A stretch of 64,000 nucleotides of DNA from the NCBI RefSeq assembly GCF_018873765.1, contig NC_057916.1, positions 12,257,501 to 12,321,500 of the forward strand, written 5' to 3'. The DNA comes from Telopea speciosissima (Eukaryota > Streptophyta > Magnoliopsida > Proteales > Proteaceae). The translations under genes were made by a program, and so were the position numbers. The notes below the pieces were generated by a model that was not told where the DNA came from, made no database searches, and worked only from the letters and a program-made list of their open reading frames with translations. Shown piece after piece: positions 1-9,900 of the stretch. Each line of letters begins with the position of its first letter. Positions within the stretch are counted from its first letter, which is position 1.

Positions 1-297
1 CGGCCAAAGTTGACGCCGACGAGTCAAGAGAAGAAGCCTGAGAGACCAAAGTTGATGGAGAACTATCAAGCAAGTAGAGACCACCAACCACTTTACCACT
101 GCCAATCGTACGACCTGTTTCCAAGTCCTAGAAAATACAATGATTAGGGAATAAAGTTACTTTGCAGTTTAAATCACGTGTAAGACTACTAATAGAAAGC
201 AAATTGGTAGAAAATTTGGGAACATGCAAGACAGATAAAGAGATAACGAAGGAGTGCACTTAATGGTGCCCTTCCCAGAAACAGTGGAGAGGGAACC

Positions 298-365
298 TAT
301 TGATGTATATATTTACACTGCCCTTCCCTAACAATTCGAGCTTTTAGGTGAAACGGTAGCGAACA
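298..365 (+). repeat. TRIM left LTR
   Basis: 68 bp, beginning TATTGATGTATA (degenerate from TGTTGATG) and ending GCGAACA. About 89% identical by eye to 483-550. Confidence 0.8.
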
Positions 366-482
366 TGGTATCAGAGTAGGGAGGTCATGTGTTTGATCGC
401 TGGGAAGTGCATCAAAAGGTTTTTTTACCCGACATTTCTTCTCCCTAGGTGCCATGTGATCTTGGCTGCATGTGCGGGGGAG

Positions 483-550
483 TGTTGATGTATACATTTA
501 CTCTGCCCTTCCCTAACAGTTTGAGCTTTTTGGTGAAACGATAGCGAACA
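483..550 (+). repeat. TRIM right LTR
   Basis: 68 bp, beginning TGTTGATGTATA and ending GCGAACA, so the TG...CA ends are intact. It lies directly after the purine-rich tract. Confidence 0.8.
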
Positions 551-551
551 A

Positions 552-1137
552 AACCATCAACCACACGAACTTGACTGTTATCTGACAAAGGAAAATATTG
601 AAAGAATTGAGTGGGAGAGCCCGTCATGTGGTCAGTGGCACCTGAGTCAATTATCCAAGGAATGGATTCGACTGAGGCACAATGGCCACCAAAAGAAATA
701 CCTGAATGGGAAGGGGAAGATGGAGCAACGATCCTTGGCAGGGAAGTAACATAAGCTGCAAAAGGCGTTGGTGAAGAAGATGAGTCCTGCCTGGTCATCA
801 GATGACGTATGGTCTGTAATTCCTCCTGGGAAAGAGATGGATCAGCAGCAATATCCTTAGATGCTGTGTAATGAGCCCTGGCCTAAAAAGGACGAGCCTG
901 TCCATGATCGTTAGTATCAGTGGGACGCCCATGTAATTTCCATTACTTGTCTCTAGTGTGTCTTTCTTTGCCACAATAATCACACTTTATTGGAACTCTG
1001 TTGGATGTAGAACGATCACCTGTAGCGCGAGAAAGACCCCCACGGGAAGAACTTGGTGGACCAGAGTAAAGAGCTGATCGTTCCTGTGTAACTGGATGAA
1101 CCATGGCATTGCGACGACTGTCTTGTGACTGCACCAT
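552..1137 (-). pseudogene. Copia nucleocapsid zinc knuckle and protease start
   Basis: Two minus-strand open stretches belong here. At 943-1137 a zinc knuckle begins CDYCGKERHTRDK, but the final ligand cysteine codon is a TAA stop at 943-945. At 552-798 the protease/pre-integrase start reads PWIIDSGATDHMTG; DSGA is the retropepsin active-site motif. The second frame runs straight into the inserted TRIM at 550. The element is therefore inactive. Confidence 0.75.
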
Positions 1138-1416
1138 GGCGTACGCCTGCTCAAGCGATGGAAAGGTATCACGATTCAGGACATGAGCCTTATCTGATCA
1201 AACTCTATGTTGAGACTAGCAAGAAAATCGAAGGCACGAAAACTATCTTCCCATTTTTTAAATGCAGTTGTATCTATATCACTGGTAGCTGTAAAGGACC
1301 CTAAAAATTCCAGCTTTTGCCCCATGCTACGGAGGGTTGAATAATACTGGGAAAGAGATATCTCCTGTTGTTTGGTCTCATGAATTTTCTTGCGGAGGTC
1401 ATAACATTGGGCAGCA

Positions 1417-1767
1417 TTACCTACTTGGGAATATGTATCTTTGGCTGTCTTCTATATCTTTGCAGCAGTGTCTAGAAGAAGATATCCCTTGGCTATGGTG
1501 GGATCCATGGAGTTGATGAGATAAGAAATTTACCAGGTAATTGGAGGTGACCCATTTATCTTGAGCAGCACTAGCAGTAGCCGGCAAAATAGAGTCCCCG
1601 CTGAGGTAGCCGGAATAGCCACGCGAACCAATTGCCAGATAACAAGTCCATGACCACATCAAATAATTGTTCCCATCGAGTTTAATGGAGCTAAGAGGGA
1701 ACGAAGGAAAATCATGCTGACTGACTCCTCCTTGTCCAGAAGATGCAGTGGTCAAATCAGAGTCCAT
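1417..1767 (-). pseudogene. Copia Gag N-terminal fragment
   Basis: A 116-residue open stretch starts MDSDLTTASSGQ and carries the plant Copia Gag signature KLDGNNYLMW at about residues 29-38. That is followed by SGYLSGDSILPA and DKWVTSNYLV-type sequence of the gag-polypeptide region. The frame is lost after about residue 80, where the translation becomes serine/histidine-rich and unlike the family. The downstream Gag region (about 1138-1416) survives only in shifted frames. Confidence 0.75.
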
Positions 1768-2202
1768 GGTTGCTGGTCAGGATAGGTTTCAACAAAGCAT
1801 CAACACTTCTCAATGGATCCTAGAAAAAAAAATCAACAAATCCCAATGGAAGAAGGGATTTAGATCTTGAAAAGGGAAAAAGCCCTTGGTGGGAGAAAAC
1901 TCACCACCAAGGGTGAAGGGAAAAAGACAACAAAGGGTGGAAGAACCACTAGAAAGAGGCGGTACTAGCAGTGGAGACTGGCGAAGGCGCTAGTGGTAGC
2001 GGCCGGCGGAACCGACGGTGGTGGTGGCTAGCGGCGGTGAAGGCAGTGGCGGTTGGTAGTACTGAACCAAGAGGAGAGAGAGACGGTTGTGGTGGCTTTT
2101 GGTGCATGTGGCGCAAAAAAAGAGGAAGGAGAGAGAGGCGGTAGAGATGCGTAGGGTTTCGTGATGGGAGACATTAGGGTTAGGATCCCGATGTGGATCC
2201 CA

Positions 2203-2214
2203 GCTTTGATACCA
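2203..2214 (-). other. Retrotransposon primer-binding site (initiator tRNA-Met)
   Basis: The reverse complement reads TGGTATCAAAGC, one base from the common plant iMet primer-binding site TGGTATCAGAGC. It is immediately next to the LTR end, as in other Copia elements. Confidence 0.75.
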
Positions 2215-2354
2215 TGTGGAAATAGTGAATAATGGCTTGTGACTTTATGTTCACGGCCCCTTTTTATTTATAGTGATCCAGAGAACATTCTAGAAGAGGT
2301 ACAAGGACTGAAATACCCTTAGGACAAAAATATCCTTGAACCCATATTACAACA
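2215..2354 (-). repeat. Copia LTR (5' LTR of the minus-strand element)
   Basis: On the plus strand this begins TGTGGAAA and ends TTACAACA, so the element-sense LTR runs TGTTG...CCACA with the usual TG/CA ends. It directly abuts the primer-binding site at 2203-2214. A TATA-like stretch (element sense TATAAATA) lies at about 2264-2274, as expected for the LTR promoter. At about 140 bp it is short for Copia. The outer boundary at 2354 is inferred from the CA end only, because no second LTR is in the window. Confidence 0.65.
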
Positions 2355-3356
2355 GGTCATATAGCTAATGTTATCAGTTTCTGGGAGGCATTCTGGCACC
2401 AGGATCTGTTTGAGTTACTTTACTTGGGCTGGGTGACTGGGTCATTTATGTTAGTTTTTTTCAACTTTGAGCTTTGAGTTTATTTATTTATTTATTTTAT
2501 TTTGGTTACTTTTACATGCGTCAACTAAAAGAAAAGGGGGGGGGGGGAGAACATAGCTAATGGGTGTCAGGGGTTAGGGACTCGTGCTCAAACCTAGTAC
2601 AAGTAGGTGAGTCCAAGTGTGAATAAGATTCATCTGACTATCATCTGTAGCGTGTATATACGTGTAATCTGAGCTTTTTGATCATTTGGTGAAATTTTCT
2701 TGAACTGCTGCTGCCTATCTTGGATGTGTGATGCTTCTTTGTGAGGAGTGATTCCTAGAAAGTAGAAAAGTTGCTAGAGTAATAGACTTAGGTTATTTCT
2801 TGCCTTGGCTTCTTCTCATTACTTCCCCCCCCCCCCCTGTTGTATGTACTCTTATGTACCCTTCTCTGGGCACCTGAAACCTACAAGCCATTTTTGTCTA
2901 CTGTTAAGATCTCTGTGTCCTCTAAAGTTACACTAAAACCTAAACCAATAACCTGGTTCTACCCACGACCCACATTTGTTCTAAGTACCTTAAAAATTGC
3001 CCTTCCTATAAACTATAATGCCCTTCCTGTACAGAAACGCAAAACCACCCAATACTTTTTCTTTTAGATATTTGTGTAAATTCTACCCAGGTTTCATTGT
3101 ATTGCTCAATTAATCTCCATTCACTATCAGAATCTGTATGGCTGTATGTGTACACCTCTAGCTTAAAATACCAAATTAATTCATTTAGATGCCAGTTTTG
3201 CTCTTCATCAAATTTTTCATTAAGTATCTGATCCTGTAGTCGCATGGGCTGTTTGCTAGGGAGTCCTACATCACTAATTTATTGTGATTGATTGATAACT
3301 AGGATTATTCAGTTATTATGAGCTGTGAATATCTAGTGGATTCCTTTAGTTGGACA
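2355..3356. other. Non-coding stretch, no gene recognised
   Basis: Anonymous AT-rich sequence with a poly-G run near 2526-2546 and a poly-C run near 2824-2838. Short open stretches at 2840-3067 (+) and 3006-3245 (-) overlap each other and resemble nothing I recognise. No SAC3A upstream exon was found here. Confidence 0.5.
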
Positions 3357-3482
3357 CATAGTTGTCACGGCGGCTAGGCGATTCAAGGCGATGGAGAGGG
3401 CCAAAATCAAGGTGACACTATGTAGGCGGCCAAGGCGACCAAGGCAACCAAGGCGCCTGGATGCCTAGGCATCGCCTTGACA
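3357..3482. mobile_element. Short hAT-type element, family A, damaged 3' end
   Basis: It begins CATAGTTGTCACGGCGG, has the same GGCGAC/AAGGCG-rich core as the other family A copies, and ends ATCGCCTTGACA, lacking the final ACTATG. It is flanked by GTTGGACA (3349-3356) and CTTGGACA, which match at 7 of 8 bases. Confidence 0.6.
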
Positions 3483-3580
3483 CTTGGACATGTGATCAGG
3501 TAGTGTGTTAAGCCAGACTGTAAAAGTTCTCATACACGTGTTGGACACTATAATTATCAAAACAAAATACCACACCTGAG

Positions 3581-4812
3581 CATAGTTGTCAAGGTGGTAA
3601 GGCGTTTGAGGGACTTCCTAAGTGCCTTGGCGATAGGGTGCCCGCAAGGCGTCGCCTTGGTGAACAGGACGTTCTAGTGTTCGTTTTTTTAGATGACCAT
3701 TGTATTTGGCACAAATAGCATATTAAAAATTATATAATTCTACTTATATGCTAAATAAATATTAAGAATCATACCAATGGAAACATGTCTTAAACAGTAA
3801 CTCATACAAATTAAAATGGCACCAAACGCTAAGCCAGTAACAAATATATACTAACAGACTAACAATAAACAGTCTAAGTGTCTTAACAGACTATAAAAAG
3901 CTGGAAAAAAATAAGAGTATAAAATGAGATGTGCCGGCAGTGCCGCTGTAAAGGAAGTGAAGCCAATTTTAGAAATCAGAATTGAACAATTTCAGTAGAA
4001 CTGCGATTCTGACATTGTAATTGGTACAATTCAGATTTCAGGCCTTAAAACAGAACTGAAATTAGTAGCAGAGAAGAAGAAGAGGATTACATAACTGAGA
4101 AGAAGAAAGAAGAAGAAATGAGCAGGGAGCAGTGGCAAGAAGTAACTAGTAAGGTCTAAGTCTCGAACAGTAGTAAGAGAGAAAAAAAAAAAGGAACAGA
4201 AACAGAGGAGAAGAAAGAAGAGGACGTGACAGGGACAGGGAGCAGCATAAGAAAAGAAAAAGGCGAAAAATAGATTAGAAAGAAGAAGATGATGTGAGCA
4301 GGGAGTCAGAGACAGGGATACGTGAGCAGGGAGTTAGGGACAGGGAGACGTGAGCAGGGAGTTAGGAACAGGGGGACATGAGCAGAGACATGGAGCAGCG
4401 TAAAAAAAAAAAGCGAAAAACAGGGAAGAAGAAGAACACTAGTACACTAATTTACTTACCTTGCTGGAGCCGGGGTAGCCGGAGGAAGAATCGCCAGAGC
4501 CAAAGTAGCCGGAGAACACTTGTCGAAGCTGGAATCGATGGAGAAAATCACCACTGCCAGTGGTTTCTGGATTTATCCCAAACACGTGAGAGATGAGGTC
4601 GATAGTTTTGGACATGAGAAGATGGGAAAGGGCTTTTATAGGCTTGATCCAATGTATCTCAGTTTAGATACTCCATATACACCCGCCAATGACAAGTTAA
4701 GAAATCGAATAAAATCAAATACATAAATATAAAAAATAGATTAACACAGAAAAGCGACCGCCTTGTACTTACTTTTCCGCCTGGATGCCAAGGCACCGCC
4801 TTGATAACTATG
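3581..4812. mobile_element. Non-autonomous hAT-type element, family A, 1232 bp
   Basis: The ends are imperfect 17-bp inverted repeats, CATAGTTGTCAAGGTGG on the left and CATAGTTATCAAGGCGG on the right (complement). The element is flanked by a perfect 8-bp duplication, CACCTGAG, at 3573-3580 and 4813-4820. An 8-bp duplication is the hallmark of hAT insertion. The interior has no transposase; it is purine-rich with a 28-bp tandem repeat and short open stretches at 4378-4596 and 4520-4726 that are low-complexity and unconvincing. Confidence 0.8.
4294..4377 (+). repeat. 28-bp tandem repeat, three units
   Basis: Units begin GTGAGCAGGGAGT at 4294, 4322 and 4350, with a degenerate fourth start at 4378. 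It lies inside the 1232-bp hAT-type element. Confidence 0.8.
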
Positions 4813-4820
4813 CACCTGAG

Positions 4821-5991
4821 TCATATCCTTGCAGTACTTGGTTATGACGTAAATCTTGACTACACACTTGTTAGTGACCGCATATACTGAACTTGTGGTG
4901 TATGTGATCTCATTTCTCTGTTCTCTATCCAAATGCCCCATTGCCCTGCAATTCTGTCTTTTGCTTGGGTGCTACTACTTGGACAACCTAAAGAAAGATG
5001 GGTTAATGGTTGAGCTAAGTCCATAGTTTGAACATTATGGTGGTTGGTGCAGCGTTTTGGTTAACGGCCACTTACTTTCTGCTTCATTAGGTTACCATTG
5101 AGATGTGCATAATTTCCAGTTATGCTACAATGAATCCAGTTTGGAACTTTGTTTCATTAATATTTTAATCCATACTTTCAGTTCTATTCCTAATCTGCTC
5201 TAGGGTTGCTCTCTTGTTTTCTTTGCTCCACATCATGAATTACCAATTGCATTTCCATGCAACTACGTCAAATTATTACCTGATAGGATAGGATCATTAT
5301 GTACTTAATCAAATTTTTGTGACAGTTGATAACAGCCTCTATTATTTTATGAAGAGCCTGAATGCCTGATTTATGCTGTCCTCCTTCATGCTTCCACACT
5401 CTAACTTGTGTCAGCTTCAGTCTGTGTGAGTCTGATGCAGATAAGTCTCCTAAGGGTTTGTTTTATTGGAAATAAGCCTTGGGTTGGGTTGTGTATGTGT
5501 TGGGCCTTTGATTCCATGGGTTTACTTTGTGGTGGGCCTAAAATATGGGTAGAAAGTAGGAAAACAGGATTTACTTCATTAGTTTTGCTAGAGTCTTGTT
5601 TTGAGTCAGTTTCTTTCATTATTATAGTTTCCTAGCCAATTTATGTTACCTTATTAGTTAAGGATTGGGTTAGGCCTTAGCTTTTTAGTGTTTTGACTCT
5701 GTTTTTGAGTCTTCTATGTACGTTTGTAAGGGACTACAGCCTTGTACACAAATTTGATTAATGAGATTGGGGGGAAAAACATAGCTTTGTGCTTTGCTTT
5801 GTGAGAGAGTAGTGAGAGACCAAATATGGCGAGAGGCCGTGGGTGAGAGACCCGAGTGTGAGAGAGACTACCCTATCTTCTTCTTCCCTTCTTCGATTTC
5901 TTGTTTTGAAATTTCCTGCAAATATGAGTAACTATCAAAGTATTTACTGTTGCTGGACCTGAAGTTTGCGATGCTCTTGTGAACTGGTTAT
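4821..5991. other. Non-coding stretch with a possible LTR remnant
   Basis: No coding exon was recognised. About 5406-5918 has the look of a plant Copia LTR (TGTGTCAG start, long T-rich body, terminal GA-rich part), but I could not match ends or a target duplication, so this is only a suggestion. Confidence 0.3.
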
Positions 5992-6100
5992 CATAGTTAT
6001 CAAGGCGGCAAGGCGACCAAGGTGTTGGAGAGGGTCCAAAAGCAAGGTGATACCAAGAAGGCGGCAAGGTGGCCGCCTAGGCGACAACTTGATAACTATG
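5992..6100. mobile_element. hAT-type MITE, family A, 109 bp
   Basis: It begins CATAGTTATCAAGGCGG and ends CTTGATAACTATG, a perfect 13-bp terminal inverted repeat. It is flanked by a perfect 8-bp duplication, CTGGTTAT, at 5984-5991 and 6101-6108. Its ends match the 1232-bp element at 3581, so it is a deletion derivative of the same family. Confidence 0.88.
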
Positions 6101-6235
6101 CTGGTTATCACTTGTGACTTGTCTACATTAGAGTCATTCCTGGACTGAAGATGATGGAATGCTAAACCTACATACTTTTGTGTTCCGCTTACATGTTTGA
6201 AACATTCCATTAAAACTCAAAAGAAAATTTTTCTA

Positions 6236-6700
6236 GGGAAGCTATAGGATCAGCGATGATGTATGGAGCTGAGTGTTGGGTGACAAATAAACAACACCCA
6301 AAGAAAATAAGTTTAGCTAAAATTCGAATGTTAAGGAGGATGTTAAGAAGGATATTAATGTAGATGAGTGGAAATACAAGGAGAGGTGAATAGATAGATT
6401 AGAGGTGATTTAGGCCAATAGGTGACAAGTTGTAGGAGAGTCATTTGAGGTGGTTAGGTCATGTTTGGTAGAGGCCCATTGCATGCACCGGTAAGTAGTG
6501 ATAGCTTGCAGATTAGAGGAGTTAAGAATTAAAGCTTGGCCAAAGATTACCTGGGGAGAAGCATTGACAAAAGATATGCCTTAGGTTTAACTATAAGTAA
6601 TTAAATACGATTTTAAACAGAGTGGAATGGTGAAACAGGATTCATGTTGCATGAACCCCATTTAGTTACGAAAAGGCTTAGTTGATTTGAGTTTTTTATA
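6236..6700 (+). mobile_element. LINE (L1-like) 3' end, decayed
   Basis: The plus strand translates, with frameshifts, to the C-terminal part of a plant LINE reverse transcriptase: MMYGAECWVTNKQ-like sequence, then RMLRRM and MSGNTRR-type sequence. A GGATTCATG...CCCCATTTAGTTACG tail of plant LINE type follows. The same module recurs at 53190-54925. It lies just upstream of the first recognised SAC3A exon. Confidence 0.65.
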
Positions 6701-6935
6701 AATATATTATTGTTTAATTCAGGTGCGAAAACTCTCTTTGAGAGCAATTGGTTTCTTACTCTTTATTACTTTCCCCTACTGTAGATATCCAATTACTTAA
6801 CTTTAAACCGATGACAATCTGAAATTCTGATGATCTCATTCTTGTGCTTTTAGCATTGTGATGAAATGAATTTTTGTTTTGTTTTTCCTCCCTTTGTGGA
6901 AATTGAATTTCTACTGTGCTTTTTATTGGATGAAG

Positions 6936-9900
6936 CCTGGGATGTTCCCTACATCTCTACGTGATTATGTGGAAAGGGCATTGGCCCGTTGCAATGATGA
7001 TTCACAAAAGGCAGCTTGTCAAAATATAATGAAGGAGGTAAGTTTCAAGAGTCTAAAAGCTTGATACTTAGATATGTTGATATAATGTCTTATTTGTGTT
7101 TAATGTTATCTCTTTATCCTTTATTCTTGTCCTGATATGTTAATATGGTGTCTTATGTGTGCCCTATGAAATCTCTTTATCCTTCAGTCATGTCCTGGCT
7201 GTTTAATTACATGCTATTTTGCTTTTTCATTATTTTAATATGGAAGATTTGGAAAATCCTAAGAAGTCTCTTCCCTGCAAGGTTCTTTGGAAACCACATA
7301 CCCTTTTGAAATGCAAGGCCTTGGCATGGGAGATTCTGAGTGGTTTATTCTGGTAGAGTAATATACTAGCAAAATTTGGTGGAATTCTAATATTTAAATA
7401 ACAAGTTGTGGAGAAGTCCTAGTGCTACTAGAGAAAATTGATTAGAATTCTTTAGGAAACAGAATCAGAATTAAGAGGCATTAGAATTCAGAACTAGAAG
7501 AAGAAAATAAAAGAAAAACAACCAGTCAGATCAGGAATACCAGTCCCCAGCTCAATAGGTAAAGAACTATTGAAAAACTTTAATTTTTATTGCTAAGTCA
7601 TGTCTAACAAATAGAGGGGGGTGTATACATGTATATTACTTTTTAAATTTCCTAAACGGACTTATAAAAGGACTCATAATCGCTCTCACACTGACTAAGG
7701 TGAATAGACTCAAAACAGAACTCTTAAAAAGCTATAGTATACTAATCTAATTCAGACACTTAAAACACTATTCTCATGTAATGAGTTCATCCCCACTTTG
7801 AGTATATAAATTAGGCCCATTACCTATCCAAAGTTCGATTGCAGCCCATTGGACGGCCACCAGCTCCTTGTGGGGCCTCCCAAGCTTGCGCCTAGACGAC
7901 ATATGGGATCAGTGTCTAATACCACTGCATCAAATGGTTCTCTCCTTTTGTCTATATGTGAAGGACTGGAAATCAATTTATCGTTTGTTTCTCCAATGCT
8001 CCCTGGTAAGGTTTGGTTCCACTTTTTGAAGGTATTTCCACTTGGATTGAGATTTTTTGAAAGATTTAATGGTACTGTTGCCGATGAACAGATTATCCCC
8101 TGATGAGTTTTCTATGGAGATGCTTGTCATTGAGATCAAAATAGCAGTGGCTCAAAGGGAATTGTGGATGATCTACGATCATTTAGCGATTCAGCTATTT
8201 ATCCTTTCAGAGGTAAGAGAGAATTATGGATAAGAGGGACTTATAGTCTCTTCCGCAGTCGGAATGTCTCTAGGAGGCCAAGGCAGTGTTTTAATTTTCG
8301 TGCTGTCTCGTCTTGTCTCGGCCGATATGTATCAGTATCGCAGGCCTGCAAGACAATACATGCCGAGACGTCTCTATTTTTTTTTTATTTTAAATGTTGT
8401 ATCGATTTGTATCACATCGTATGGGCCGAGACAGTTCGATAGGATACGATACAGTCAATACATATCGAGACGATCAATATGTAGATTAAAAGGGCAAACA
8501 ATAAATAAATAAATGTATCAGTACGTATCACAGACGTATCAGGCTATCAGCCGATACGGCGCGAGACGCTGCAATACATTCTGAGACTCTGCGATACCGT
8601 CGATTCACCTGCGATACACTGGATCTTTGCCCTCTTTTCACTTGGCTCGTGAAACAGAGACGCAAAATAGAACCCTGCGGTCTCTTTTTCACTCCAAAAA
8701 CCTCATTTCTGCCTCCCTTCTTCCCTCTCTCACTCTATTAGGTTAGGGATTTACTCATTCAAGGGAAAACAATCCTAAAGGTGCAAGTAGGGTTGATAGT
8801 TGCTCAACCAACATTCCTAGTTGCTCCTATACCTGAAAAGTCTTCCAGATATGAGTTTGAGCCTCCCTCCTTGACACTCTTCATGGCTATAGAGAGATGG
8901 ATACATGTAAGAAACCTCATCTGTTACAACAATTTCTTTAATGCGCTTGTCTAGTTATATATTATTCTCCATTTTAATGTTTATGCATGATACATGATAT
9001 ATATTGCTTATTTGTATTGTTTTTTGTTCCAAATGTGTATTTTTGTGTATCTTGTCCATTTTCATACGTATATGTACTGTGCGATACGTATCTCCGATAT
9101 GATACGATACAATACGACTCTTAAAATCACCCAACCAATATGAGACGCGATATCGATACTTTAAACCTTGGGCCAAGGGTCAGTAAGAGGGACTTGTAGG
9201 CTTCTCCCCAGTTGGAATGATTTAGCTCAACTTTTATGGGTATTCTTTGGGTAACCCAGGACCATTGTGTAGTGGGAGGTGTCATAATGTCTTGCTTGGG
9301 ATCTACTACTGAGGTGGTGGGTCCAATCGGGAAGGGGACAAAATGTAAGCTGAACTGTGTATGGAATTTGCAATTTGGGAGGGTTTCACTAATATTCTGG
9401 TTGAAGTTGATTGTACCATGGTGCTCATGTTATATGCCAAATAAAGCACCTGGCTTTACAAGTGAACTGTGTTAGGAAATAACAACGCAGCAGAATGGCG
9501 ATTTGCTAAAGAAGAAGAGAAGGAGAAAGCACACACACACACACACACACACGAGACAGAGATTTACGTGGTTCACCCCCAAGAAGGTAGGCTACATCCA
9601 CGGCAGAGCGATACATACAGATCCACTATTTCTGTGAAGAACATACAAAACCTCTCTCACATCCTCACATGTCTCAAGTGGGAGATTTATCTTTGAGTGT
9701 TAAGTTATGTCCATATACCACTGGGGATGGCCTACTGTACTCTATTGCTATAGGGTTTAGTTGAGTGATCGCAATAGGGGGAGTGTCCCTATCATGATAT
9801 GCTTTTGTCCCTTTGAGTTGCATTGTTACTTATTAATTAGTTTTAGGCTTGGACACTAGGCTTGTATACTCTTAACAGGATTCCTACTGAGAGACAATTG

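Larger units (their letters stand above)
298..550 (+). mobile_element. TRIM/SMART-like miniature LTR element (253 bp)
   Basis: Two 68-bp direct repeats (298-365 and 483-550) differ at about 7-8 positions and both end GCGAACA. The first is followed at once by TGGTATCAGAG (366-376), the iMet primer-binding site. The second is preceded by a purine run, GCGGGGGAG (about 474-482), a polypurine tract. The 117-bp internal region has no coding capacity. The 5-bp flanks GAACC (293-297) and AAACC (551-555) differ at one base and fit a target-site duplication. The host Copia reading frame resumes cleanly on the other side. LTR, PBS, PPT, LTR with no genes is the definition of a TRIM; this is among the smallest possible versions. 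Confidence 0.85.
1..2354 (-). mobile_element. Ty1-copia retrotransposon, 5' part, degenerate, running off the left edge
   Basis: Read on the minus strand this gives, in order, a 140-bp LTR, a primer-binding site matching initiator tRNA-Met, a gag protein, a nucleocapsid zinc-knuckle region, the start of the aspartic protease (DSGAT motif, Asp codon at 646-648) and a GAG-pre-integrase-like segment reaching position 1. The order gag, zinc knuckle, DSGA protease, pre-integrase domain is that of Ty1-copia. The reading frame is broken many times by stops and frameshifts, so the copy is dead. Integrase, reverse transcriptase and the other LTR are outside the window. A TRIM-like element interrupts it at 298-550. 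It may sit in an upstream intron of the SAC3A-like gene, but this cannot be shown here. Confidence 0.88.
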
